Under the pieces are notes generated by a model, which made no database searches, was not told where the DNA came from, and worked only from the letters and a program-made list of their open reading frames with translations. The position numbers and the translations under genes are program-made. A DNA stretch of 17,342 nucleotides from Lachnospiraceae bacterium (lineage in GTDB: Bacteria; Bacillota; Clostridia; Lachnospirales; Lachnospiraceae), in contig DNJW01000366.1 of the NCBI GenBank assembly GCA_003488965.1, positions 1 through 17,342 of the forward strand. Reading direction: 5' to 3'. Position 1 is the first letter of the stretch, and each line of letters opens with the position of its first letter. This document shows positions 7,416 through 15,051 of the stretch, one piece after another.

Positions 7416-9284
7416 ATGGAGAGGGTATTGGGCAGAATAAAGTTAATAAAAGTGAACGGACATTATAAAATAACCGCTTATATTCTGGGATTTATGTTAT
7501 GTACCTTTTTTATAGCATGGAACTGGGAAGAATCTGTCTATTGGGATTGCGCAGGATACTCTAAAATGGCACAGGAATTTCTGGAAAAAGGTCTATTCAA
7601 TTTTCAGGCACATTTTGAGGAAAACAGTTTTGTAATGAGGGGATATGCCTGGCCTTGGATGATAGCGCTTTTTCAAAAGATTGGCCTGCAGACAAGAATG
7701 GGCTGGATTTTCATATATTCTCTGTTTGTTTCTTTCGGTTTTACTTTTTTGATTCCGGAAATATTCGAATTATTATTTTCCAGACAATTAAAAATCATAC
7801 CAAGAATCCTGCCTCTGGTGTTTACCTGTTATGTGTGGCCGGGACTGCTGGTCTACACTTTGTCGGATATTCCTGCCGTTATTATGGGGGCATTGGGCCT
7901 GTACATTTTATTGCTGATTGAAAAGAAACGATATGCTTTTTGGACGAATGTACTGTTAGGAGCAGTATGTGGGCTGGTGATGGGATTTTCCTACTATATC
8001 CGGAGCGGAAATATGGCATCGGTTATACTCATTTTGGCGGCTTTGTTTGTATACTGCTATAAAAAAGAAGGAATGAAAAAAATAGCAGTAGCAGTAGCAT
8101 TTGTAATTGGGGTAATGATTTCCATGGTTCCCCAGATACAGATTAATATAAACTGCAACCATGTATTTTCTTACAAGGTGCCTATTTTTCTTACATCCAA
8201 TATTGAAGGGGAAGAGTACGTCAGGGGCGCTTCCTGGATCCGGTATGAAACGGTTTTGCCTGGCGGTTATCCGGAAGAGGCGGCAATCGCGGAAAGTGAT
8301 TTAACAAAGACCTGGCTGGAGGTGGACAATATTCCCCGGGAATCGGTTAATTTATCAAAGCTTTTAAAGCATATGGCAAGACATCCCTTTGAATATCTTG
8401 GAATTTATTCGGCAAAGTTTGCCAATTATATGGAGGCGCGGTTTGGGGAAATTTATATACGGGATTTTAAGTATATTAGTTATGGAAAAGTAATTTTCAA
8501 TTTCGTTATCTGGTTTATTGCTTTTGCCGGGCTGCTTTTGCTGCTGAAAAAAGAGACAGATAAGAAACTGGTGCTGGGCAGCCTTGAACTGACGAATTTT
8601 ATTTATTTTATAAAGGAATATTTGATTTTCGTTTTTATATTTATAGTGCCGTCCCTTGTCCATATTGCAGGAACCCATGTGGAATCAAGATATGTATTTG
8701 GTCTGCAGCTTTTTCTGTGGCAGTTTGTCTGCGGCATTTTGCCTTGGAAATTATTTCTTCTCAACTTAAAAAAATATATGGTAACTTATCTCGTATTATT
8801 TATCAGCCTGTTGGGATGCTGCTGTTCCATATGGAATTTTACTTTGGAAAAAATACCGTATTATCAGTATACTTTGCAGAATAAGCCAGGCATGAGTTCC
8901 TTAAGCAAGGAAGAGTTTATAAGTCAGTATGAGGATAATACTGGCGGAGCATTTGAAACCAATATAGGCGTATTGAATTATGAGGAAAAGAAGCTGGATT
9001 TTGACGGATATGCATTCGAATATGAAAGAAACTGTAAGGATTTGAAGTATTCCATCTGTTTTGTAAAAGACGGAAGCCAGTTCTATTACGATTTGGATAC
9101 GTATGAAAGAAGCGATGTGGCATTGGAATACGGGGAGATGTATTCTGATTCAGGCCTGCATTTTTCGGCTTATCTGTTTGACTTAAGTGAAGGGGTTTAT
9201 GATATGGGACTGTTTATCAATGACGGGGAAAAGGATTATTTTATTGACCTTTTGTATGATGTGGAAATCAGTGGGGAGGAATAG
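7416..9284 (+). CDS. Polytopic membrane protein, GT-C glycosyltransferase-like
   Basis: A 622-residue protein with about 11 predicted TM helices, then a C-terminal soluble domain of about 130 residues, probably outside the membrane. After the first TM helix it has WNWEESVYWDCAGYSKMAQE. The acidic residue in the first outer loop followed by a D-x-x-x-Y/GY-x-x-x-A helix is characteristic of GT-C enzymes (PMT/ArnT-like), which transfer sugars from polyprenyl-phosphate donors. No closer family can be named. Frame-compatible starts are TTG 7335 and ATG 7416. The ATG is chosen because it puts the first TM helix about 17 residues in, with AGGA (7401-7404) rather far upstream. The better ribosome site at 7367-7373 points to an overlapping small frame instead. 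The next gene starts 29 bases after its stop. Confidence 0.72.
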   Translation: MERVLGRIKLIKVNGHYKITAYILGFMLCTFFIAWNWEESVYWDCAGYSKMAQEFLEKGLFNFQAHFEENSFVMRGYAWPWMIALFQKIGLQTRMGWIFIYSLFVSFGFTFLIPEIFELLFSRQLKIIPRILPLVFTCYVWPGLLVYTLSDIPAVIMGALGLYILLLIEKKRYAFWTNVLLGAVCGLVMGFSYYIRSGNMASVILILAALFVYCYKKEGMKKIAVAVAFVIGVMISMVPQIQININCNHVFSYKVPIFLTSNIEGEEYVRGASWIRYETVLPGGYPEEAAIAESDLTKTWLEVDNIPRESVNLSKLLKHMARHPFEYLGIYSAKFANYMEARFGEIYIRDFKYISYGKVIFNFVIWFIAFAGLLLLLKKETDKKLVLGSLELTNFIYFIKEYLIFVFIFIVPSLVHIAGTHVESRYVFGLQLFLWQFVCGILPWKLFLLNLKKYMVTYLVLFISLLGCCCSIWNFTLEKIPYYQYTLQNKPGMSSLSKEEFISQYEDNTGGAFETNIGVLNYEEKKLDFDGYAFEYERNCKDLKYSICFVKDGSQFYYDLDTYERSDVALEYGEMYSDSGLHFSAYLFDLSEGVYDMGLFINDGEKDYFIDLLYDVEISGEE

Positions 9285-9313
9285 GGAATGCTTTTTAATG
9301 AGAGGTATGGTGT

Positions 9314-10903
9314 ATGGGAATTTATCTGAATCCGGAAAATGAAGGCTTTTGGGAAGCGGTCCGTTCTAAAATATATGTGGATAAAACGGGATTGATAGCA
9401 TGTACAAATGAGCTCATCAATACGGAACAAAAATTTGTCTGTGTCAGCAGACCGCGGCGTTTTGGAAAATCCATGGCGCTGAAAATGCTTGCGGCTTATT
9501 ACAGCCGGGGCTGCGATTCAAGGGAACTGTTTAAAGGGCGTAAAATCGAGAAAGAAAAAGATTTTCAAGAACACTTGAATAAGTATGATGTCATTTTCCT
9601 GAACATGCAGCAATTTTTGATTGAGGCAAAAGACCAGAGGGTAACAGAATATTTGGAGCAGGAAGTATTGGACGAAATCCGGGAAGAATATGGGGAACTG
9701 TTAAAACGGGATGATATTGGTCTGGCCGCTGCGTTGCGGAAAATTTATGCAAAAAAGAAAAAGAAATTTATTTTACTGATTGATGAATGGGACTGCATAA
9801 TGCGTGAAAGGCAGAAATCGGAGGAACTGCAGAAGCAGTACTTTGATTTTTTAAGGAATCTTTTAAAAGATCAGCCCTATGTGGCATTGGTCTACATGAC
9901 GGGTATTCTGCCTGTGAAAAAGTACGGTGAACATTCGGCGCTGAATATGTTTTGGGAATATTCAATGACTGACCAATATGTTTTTGAGGAATATACTGGT
10001 TTTACAGAGAATGAAGTAAAGGCATTGTGCGGACATTTTAATATGGATTTTGCCGAGACTGGCAGCTGGTATGACGGATATATGTTCCGGAAGTATAAGC
10101 ATATTTATAATCCAAGGTCAGTTGTGGCGGCGATGAGCTGCCAGAACTTTTCGAATTATTGGACTTCCACCGAAGTGTACGATGCGCTGAAAGTCTATAT
10201 GGATATGGATTTTGACGGACTGCGTACAGATATTGTGCGTATGCTTGGCGGCGGGCGTGTGAGAATTAATATACGCAGTTTCCGGAATGATATGCGTAAC
10301 TTCAGCACAAAAGATGATGTGCTGACCCTGTTGATTCATCTGGGCTATTTAGGGTATGATTCCGAAACCAAGGAAACATTTATTCCGAATAAAGAGATTA
10401 TTATGGAATTTGAGAATGCAATGAGTACAGGGGGCTGGGCGGAAGTTATGCGTGTTTTAAAGGCATCGGATAAGCTGCTGGAGGATACGCTTCTGTGTGA
10501 TGAATCAAGTGTTGCCGAAGGACTTGACAAGGCTCATATGGAGGTTGCATCTATACTGGCTTATAATGATGAGAATTCCCTTGGATGTGCAATAGGGCTG
10601 GCTTATTATAGTGCAAGAAAAGACTATAAACTTATCAGGGAATTTCCGGGCGGACGGGGATTTGCGGATGTCATATTCCTTCCGCTTCCGCATACGGGGA
10701 AACCGGCTCTTGTGGTGGAATTGAAATATGACAAATCCGCTGAGGCAGCGATAAAGCAGATAAAAGATAGGAAGTATATGCAGGCTCTGGAGAGTTATGC
10801 AGGCGAAATCCTCCTTGTGGGGATAAATTATGATAAAGATAATGCTGATAAACCGCATAGCTGTATCATAGAAAAGTTTGAAAAGCCTGCCAGGAGGCTA
10901 TAA
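9314..10903 (+). CDS. AAA-ATPase-like / PD-(D/E)XK nuclease domain protein
   Basis: A 529-residue protein of the two-domain family widespread in Clostridia and Bacteroidetes (AAA-ATPase-like N-terminus, PD-(D/E)XK nuclease-like C-terminus). The N-terminal segment has YVDKTGLI (21-28), a Walker A variant SRPRRFGKSM (45-54) and Walker B FILLIDEWD (152-160). The C-terminal nuclease-like fold shows GRGFADVIF (448-455, Asp about 452) and ALVVELKY (465-472, Glu 469 and Lys 471), the D...ExK signature, followed by a helix with QIKDRKY. Both sites look intact. AGAGG (9301-9305) is eight bases before the ATG. The role of the family is not established; a mobile-element or defence association has been suggested by distribution. 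A strong terminator follows. Its presence between two sugar/metabolite operons may reflect independent acquisition. Confidence 0.88.
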   Translation: MGIYLNPENEGFWEAVRSKIYVDKTGLIACTNELINTEQKFVCVSRPRRFGKSMALKMLAAYYSRGCDSRELFKGRKIEKEKDFQEHLNKYDVIFLNMQQFLIEAKDQRVTEYLEQEVLDEIREEYGELLKRDDIGLAAALRKIYAKKKKKFILLIDEWDCIMRERQKSEELQKQYFDFLRNLLKDQPYVALVYMTGILPVKKYGEHSALNMFWEYSMTDQYVFEEYTGFTENEVKALCGHFNMDFAETGSWYDGYMFRKYKHIYNPRSVVAAMSCQNFSNYWTSTEVYDALKVYMDMDFDGLRTDIVRMLGGGRVRINIRSFRNDMRNFSTKDDVLTLLIHLGYLGYDSETKETFIPNKEIIMEFENAMSTGGWAEVMRVLKASDKLLEDTLLCDESSVAEGLDKAHMEVASILAYNDENSLGCAIGLAYYSARKDYKLIREFPGGRGFADVIFLPLPHTGKPALVVELKYDKSAEAAIKQIKDRKYMQALESYAGEILLVGINYDKDNADKPHSCIIEKFEKPARRL

Positions 10904-10926
10904 ACAACGGTCTTAAAAGAAAGCGG

Positions 10927-10967
10927 AAACAAACCTATGTTGAATAAAACAGTAGGTTTGTTTTTTT
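10927..10967 (+). terminator. Intrinsic terminator after the AAA-ATPase-like gene
   Basis: Arms AAACAAACCTA (10927-10937) and TAGGTTTGTTT (10953-10963) form an 11-bp stem. TGTT/AACA inside the loop can add four pairs past a one-base bulge, leaving a six-base loop. A run of seven T (10961-10967, partly in the arm) follows. It lies 24 bases after the stop codon of the preceding gene and separates it from the downstream promoter. Confidence 0.85.
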
Positions 10968-11014
10968 CTTTATAGGACTTTTGACACCCGAATCATCTCA
11001 TGCAAAAAAGACAG

Positions 11015-11028
11015 CCGTCATGTGACGG
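11015..11028. promoter_or_regulatory. Palindrome upstream of the -35, candidate operator
   Basis: CCGTCA-TG-TGACGG is a 6-bp perfect inverted repeat with a 2-bp centre. It ends six bases before the -35 hexamer of the promoter at 11035-11063. The two-base loop is too tight for an RNA hairpin, so a dimeric DNA-binding protein (for instance an activator placed just upstream of -35) is the more natural reading. The regulator is unknown. Confidence 0.35.
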
Positions 11029-11034
11029 GAAAAA

Positions 11035-11063
11035 TTGCCAAACGTCTAGGAATTGATTACAAT
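11035..11063 (+). promoter_or_regulatory. Sigma-A-type promoter of the six-gene operon
   Basis: A -35 TTGCCA (11035-11040) and a -10 TACAAT (11058-11063) are separated by 17 bp, each one mismatch from consensus. The predicted start is near 11070, giving a leader of about 44 bases to ATG 11114. The region is AT-rich and lies between a terminator and a gene with a strong ribosome site (GGAAAGGAGAGG). No comparable promoter is seen between the following genes, so this one probably drives the run to 17284. Confidence 0.72.
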
Positions 11064-11113
11064 ATAATTATAATTTTTTATGAAACAGTCCATCAGGAAA
11101 GGAGAGGAATCTT

Positions 11114-11713
11114 ATGAAAAACAGAAATTACAGCCGTCCTTATATTGAACACGATATGAGTCATCGCAGCGGGATGCCATGCGAACCGATTCCTGCGATT
11201 GAGCGGGAAAAGTATCAGATTACCCTGCAGGTCGAACAAGCAAGGGAAAAACGGGATTACAAAAATGCGGCTTGTCTTTTAAAGAAGCTGGCATCCATAT
11301 GCCACAGCCAGGGAAAAGAACGGGATGCATATCTGTTGGAACATGAGGCGTTTTTGTATGAGCAGGAATTGATTTATCAAAAGGCAAAGATTCCGACGGA
11401 TGTTTTTGAAGATACTCCTTATGTAGAGAAGTTAAAGGAAGCGTTTGGCGAAGCGGCAGACTGGGCAGCGGCCATGGATCAGATTGACTATGCGGTTTCT
11501 TTCAAGCAGCTGAATGCAAGGCTCTGCAGGGTGCAGGGACTGGAGCGGGATGCATATCTGCTGGACAATGCCGGCTATCAGCTTTTGGAAAAGGCAGGAC
11601 GCGCGCGGGATTGGGGACGGCTCCCCGATGCGGTCATAGAAGCCCGGTGTCTGGAGCAGATTGCCCGGAAATATGGAACAAAATTGTGGGAAGATGAAGG
11701 AACGGAATCATGA
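11114..11713 (+). CDS. Unknown protein with an internal 75-residue duplication
   Basis: A 199-residue soluble, charged protein with no signal peptide or TM helix. I do not recognise the family. Its clear feature is a repeated helical unit: QGKERDAYLLEHEAFLYEQ (66-84) and QGLERDAYLLDNAGYQLLEK (141-160) align after a 75-residue shift. The helices before each copy also match (ACLLKKLASIC against VSFKQLNARLC). The Ala/Leu/Tyr-rich helical pattern resembles TPR-like scaffolds, though the unit is longer than a 34-residue TPR. A strong GGAAAGGAGAGG site precedes the ATG. It is the first gene of the operon and 53 A-rich bases separate it from the next unknown gene. A protein-protein interaction role is only a guess. 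Confidence 0.75.
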   Translation: MKNRNYSRPYIEHDMSHRSGMPCEPIPAIEREKYQITLQVEQAREKRDYKNAACLLKKLASICHSQGKERDAYLLEHEAFLYEQELIYQKAKIPTDVFEDTPYVEKLKEAFGEAADWAAAMDQIDYAVSFKQLNARLCRVQGLERDAYLLDNAGYQLLEKAGRARDWGRLPDAVIEARCLEQIARKYGTKLWEDEGTES

Positions 11714-11766
11714 AACAATAAAGAAAAATGATAATAAGAAAATCACAATAAGAAAAGGGGGATTCT

Positions 11767-12750
11767 ATGCCATCAGAAGAAGAACGCCAGAAAAAAATAA
11801 CAGAGAGTATGCTGCAGAGAATTTTTAATGACTGCCTAAAACTGGTTTTAGAATCGGCTCCCATATCTGAAAGCGTAAAAAGGTTTATCAAAAATGTTTG
11901 CCATGAGCCTTTGGAGCAGACGCTTTACGACGGTATCTTGAACAGAGAAGAAGAGGGAGGAAAAGATACCTGGGAGGGCATTGTGGAGAAAGGTGCGGCT
12001 CTTTATTATATCCACACAAAGCTGAACCAGAAATTGGAAAGAAGTGATTATAATGACAGCGGCATACCGGATGAATTTCTGTTAGGATGCATTGCGGGTG
12101 AAATACGGAGACGGAAAAAAGACTTTATCATAGAATCGGAAAGCGAACTGAAACAGGCAATCTACAGAAAATATTTGCGGACGGATTATTGTCTGCAGGA
12201 AGAGAGGCTGTACTGGGAAATGAAAGACGACGGTTATGATAATTTTGATGATTATGTAGCGTTTCTCTGCCGAAAGGAACGCAACGGACTGTTGGAAATC
12301 CATTCCTTTCATCATATCTGGGCACTTTTGGATATGAGGAGGGACAATACTTTTGAAAAGGTGCGGCCGACGCAGGATGAATTATATATATTTTGTTTTG
12401 CGCTGGCTTTGGATGATACTGTCTATGAGAAATTAAAAATACTGATAGTAAACGAGATGAAGGAAGAGGAAGGAAACAGACGGAAAGGGATAGACGGCGA
12501 GGAGCGGAAGACCGGGTACAGAAAAAGCTTCAAGGGTTTTACGGATTCGAAACGGGATAAGGTTTTGAAAGGATTTCTGGATAATATTGAAACCAGGCTG
12601 GATTGCGTTATGGGCGAACTGAAGGGCGACGAGGAAGCGGTGCTGATTCCTGGCAGGATGCTGGAAAATGTGAACAGGCAGTTAGCGGAATTAGGATTTT
12701 GTCCTTTGACGGTAAAGGGGAAAAAAGGGCAGAAGCTGGCAGGGAGGTGA
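11767..12750 (+). CDS. Unknown charged protein, 327 residues
   Basis: A soluble, strongly charged protein without signal peptide or TM helices. The family is not recognised. The N-terminal part (about 1-130) is helical. Around residues 145-175 comes an aromatic/acidic stretch (YWEMKDDGYDNFDDYVAFLC). Residues about 200-225 contain RPTQDELYIFCFALALDD, which resembles the P-S-R-D...iAfaL.L segment found after the helix-turn-helix of some XRE-type regulators in Firmicutes. A convincing HTH before it is not visible, so I do not call it a regulator. The last 80 residues are Lys/Arg-rich. AAAAGGGGG lies six bases before the ATG. Its stop TGA is within the GGAGGTGA that serves as ribosome site for the SDR gene, so the two are coupled. 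It may work with the gene before it. Confidence 0.72.
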   Translation: MPSEEERQKKITESMLQRIFNDCLKLVLESAPISESVKRFIKNVCHEPLEQTLYDGILNREEEGGKDTWEGIVEKGAALYYIHTKLNQKLERSDYNDSGIPDEFLLGCIAGEIRRRKKDFIIESESELKQAIYRKYLRTDYCLQEERLYWEMKDDGYDNFDDYVAFLCRKERNGLLEIHSFHHIWALLDMRRDNTFEKVRPTQDELYIFCFALALDDTVYEKLKILIVNEMKEEEGNRRKGIDGEERKTGYRKSFKGFTDSKRDKVLKGFLDNIETRLDCVMGELKGDEEAVLIPGRMLENVNRQLAELGFCPLTVKGKKGQKLAGR

Positions 12751-12755
12751 CTGTA

Positions 12756-13469
12756 TTGAAAAAACGGATTCTTATTACCGGTGCAACGCACGGAATCGGA
12801 AAAAGTACGGCGGAGAAGTTTTTGAAGGAAGGATGGGAAGTGTACGGATGTGGCAGCAGCCATAGGGATCGGCGGGGCAAGGAAATGGAAGAGACGTACC
12901 GGGATTTTCATTTTCTGTACGCGGATGTATCAGAGTATAGAGAGACGGAAAGAATGCTGGAATGGTGCGGGCCCTTGGATGCAGCTTTTAATAATGCCGG
13001 GATTGGCTGTGTGCCGAAGGCAATCCATGAAATGGATTTGGAAGCGGCACGGAGAATTCTGGAGGTCAATGTATTGGGAACGGCCTTATGCATGAAGTAC
13101 GAATGTCTGCGGATGCTGGAGAATGCAGGCGGGGTAATCGTTAATAATTCCTCCGTGGCTGCATTTAAAAGCGGAACGGGAGCGGACAGCGTTTATTCGG
13201 CTTCGAAGGCAGGAATTCTCCGTCTGACAGCCGAGGCGGCGGTCCGGAAAGAATATTGGGGCAGGATTAAATTCTTTTCCATTGTACCTGGCTGGATTGA
13301 GACGAGGATGACGGCTGCGGATGATAAAGAGGAATGGAAAAACAGGCTTCCGTCCGGGCGTGCCGGAACGCCAAAACAAGCGGCGGAATTGGTTTTTGCA
13401 ATTATTAATTTTCAGGAACGGTTTGAATCGGGACAGGAATTTCAGATAAACGGAGGGGGAATTTTATGA
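12756..13469 (+). CDS. Classical short-chain dehydrogenase/reductase (SDR), TTG start
   Basis: A 237-residue NAD(P)-dependent oxidoreductase. It has the cofactor motif TGATHGIG (8-15), an acidic ADVS (56-59) at the adenine pocket, NNAG (79-82), the catalytic Ser in NNSS (130-133) and YSASK (147-151), and ends with a GGG-type C-terminus. The full catalytic tetrad appears present. TTG 12756 is the chosen start: GGAGG (12743-12747) is eight bases upstream, it lies five bases after the previous stop, and it begins directly at the first beta strand. The longer frame reaching back to 12603 merely overlaps the previous gene. Its stop overlaps the GH77 start (ATGA). The substrate could be a sugar, polyol or 3-oxoacyl group; the operon favours a sugar or alcohol. 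Confidence 0.88.
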   Translation: MKKRILITGATHGIGKSTAEKFLKEGWEVYGCGSSHRDRRGKEMEETYRDFHFLYADVSEYRETERMLEWCGPLDAAFNNAGIGCVPKAIHEMDLEAARRILEVNVLGTALCMKYECLRMLENAGGVIVNNSSVAAFKSGTGADSVYSASKAGILRLTAEAAVRKEYWGRIKFFSIVPGWIETRMTAADDKEEWKNRLPSGRAGTPKQAAELVFAIINFQERFESGQEFQINGGGIL

Positions 13470-15040
13470 AGATGAGGAAAAAAATAAAAAATGATTCGAA
13501 AAGACGGCTGGGGGTATTGGTTTCCATGTCAAGTATGCCGGGAGAGTTTGGCATTGGCGATTTTGGCCGGGAAAGCCGGTGCCTGTTGGACAGGCTGTCC
13601 GAATGCGGCATTCGGACGTTGTCGCTGCTGCCGATGAATCCCACTGGTTTTGGCAACAGTCCCTATCAGTCACCCAGCGCTTTTGCCGGAAATATCAACT
13701 ATATTTCGCCCCAATCTCTTTTTGAAGACGGTCTTTTAAGGAGAGAGGATTTGGAGAAGGTGCGGTGTTCCGGAAGGGATATGGTGGATTACGGACAGAT
13801 ATTTGACACCCGTGAACCGATGCTGAAAAAAGCCTATGGCGCTTTTGTAAAAGGGGGAGGTCTGCAGAATGAAGAGTATCGGAAATTCTGCCGGATTTCC
13901 GGCGGCTGGCTGGATGATTTTGCGGCCTATATGGCGATAAAAGGAACGATGAATTACCGGTCTTGGAACCAGTGGTCTCCAGAACTGGCAGGACGTAAGG
14001 AACCGGCTTATTCCTGCTGGCTGGAGGAACATAGGGAGGAACTTGAATTTTGGAAGTTTACCCAGTTTATTTTTTTCCGGCAGTGGGGGCAATGGAAAGA
14101 ACATGCCAATGAAAGGGGAATCGAAATCATCGGCGATATGCCGTTTTATGTGGCGGCTGACAGTGCCGATGTATGGAGCCGTCCGGAGCTGTTTGCAGTG
14201 AATCCGGAGTCCGGCAGGATTGAACTGTGGGCAGGGGTTCCGGCGGATGATTTTTCGGGATCGGACAGAAATTGGGGGAACCCTGTGTATAACTGGAACA
14301 ATCATAGAAAGGATGATTATGCATGGTTTCGGAAGAGAATACGTATGTGCGGCGCCATGTACGATGCTTTGCGGATCGACCATGTAATTGCCATGATGCG
14401 GTACTTTGGTATCAAAGACGGAGAAAATAAGGGAAAATGGTATGACGGGCCGGAAACGGCGGATAACGGATTTTCCAGGGCAATCTGTGAGGAAGCGGAA
14501 AAAAGCGGACTGTCTATTATTGCGGAGGATTTGGGCAGGGTACCGGATGGCCTGAGGGAGAGAATGGAGGAAAGCGGCTGGCCGGGCATGCGTATTCTGC
14601 AGTTTGCGTTTGTAGGAAAGTATGGGGCGAAAAGCAACCATCTGCCCTTTTGCCATCAAAAGGAGATGGTGGTTTATACCGGAACACATGACAATGCTAC
14701 CTTAAAGGAGTTCCTGTCTCAGAAGACAGACAAAGAATTGGAGTACATGAAATGGTGGACGGGGAAAAATACAAAGGAAGAACTGCAGTGGGCATTGATT
14801 GAAGAATGCTGCAAATCTCCGGCAAATCTGGCAATTATTCCGATACAGGACTTGTTGGAGCTGGGAGAGGAGGCGCGGATGGTTTATTCCGATGATTATG
14901 ACCGTTCGTGGAAATGGAGACTTTCTGGCATAGAACAGCTTCATGAGGATGTATGCCGCCGCATTAAGAAAACAGCGGTCCTGACAGGGCGCTGCGGTGT
15001 GGAAAATGATGCGGATTTTTTTCAATATTTAGAGTGGTAA
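13466..15040 (+). CDS. malQ: GH77 4-alpha-glucanotransferase, divergent MalQ-like
   Basis: A 524-residue GH77 protein of normal length. Enzymes of this family move alpha-1,4-glucan segments between maltodextrins in the cytoplasm. The triad is present: nucleophile Asp at about 305 in RIDHV, acid/base Glu at about 354 in IIAEDLG and Asp at about 409 in YTGTHDN, with spacings like those of characterised enzymes. NSPYQSPSAFAGN (64-76) is also typical. Several subsite motifs differ. The usual VPPDxFSxxGQxWGNP reads VPADDFSGSDRNWGNP, the usual HFRGF after the nucleophile reads HVIAMM, and the usual RMNxPG near the end reads RMVYSD. Its preference may thus be altered. The start ATG overlaps the SDR stop (ATGA), with GGAGGGGG upstream. 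Neighbours are sugar-nucleotide and glycosyltransferase-type genes, not the usual glycogen or maltose genes. The symbol refers to family only. Confidence 0.88.
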   Translation: MKMRKKIKNDSKRRLGVLVSMSSMPGEFGIGDFGRESRCLLDRLSECGIRTLSLLPMNPTGFGNSPYQSPSAFAGNINYISPQSLFEDGLLRREDLEKVRCSGRDMVDYGQIFDTREPMLKKAYGAFVKGGGLQNEEYRKFCRISGGWLDDFAAYMAIKGTMNYRSWNQWSPELAGRKEPAYSCWLEEHREELEFWKFTQFIFFRQWGQWKEHANERGIEIIGDMPFYVAADSADVWSRPELFAVNPESGRIELWAGVPADDFSGSDRNWGNPVYNWNNHRKDDYAWFRKRIRMCGAMYDALRIDHVIAMMRYFGIKDGENKGKWYDGPETADNGFSRAICEEAEKSGLSIIAEDLGRVPDGLRERMEESGWPGMRILQFAFVGKYGAKSNHLPFCHQKEMVVYTGTHDNATLKEFLSQKTDKELEYMKWWTGKNTKEELQWALIEECCKSPANLAIIPIQDLLELGEEARMVYSDDYDRSWKWRLSGIEQLHEDVCRRIKKTAVLTGRCGVENDADFFQYLEW

Positions 15041-15051
15041 AAAGGTGGAAT

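Noticed and set aside
10981..10986. Perfect TTGACA after the terminator as a -35 hexamer
   Set aside because: The -10 region at 16-18 bp is A-rich (AAAAAA) without a TAnnnT match. The TTGCCA/TACAAT pair downstream is much better placed.
11714..11766. A-rich direct repeat (AATAAGAAAA and similar) between the two unknown genes
   Set aside because: Only two short AT-rich copies in a 53-base gap; expected by chance in this composition and lacking terminator or promoter form.
12603..12755. 51-codon N-terminal extension of the SDR
   Set aside because: It overlaps the previous gene in another frame, is Arg/Gly-rich, and the Rossmann fold begins directly after TTG 12756, which has an ideal ribosome site.
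13736..14689. Long minus-strand open frame (317 codons) opposite the GH77 gene
   Set aside because: It lies wholly inside a gene with clear catalytic motifs, its translation is Pro/His/Arg/Ile-rich with no recognisable domain, and it lacks a ribosome site.
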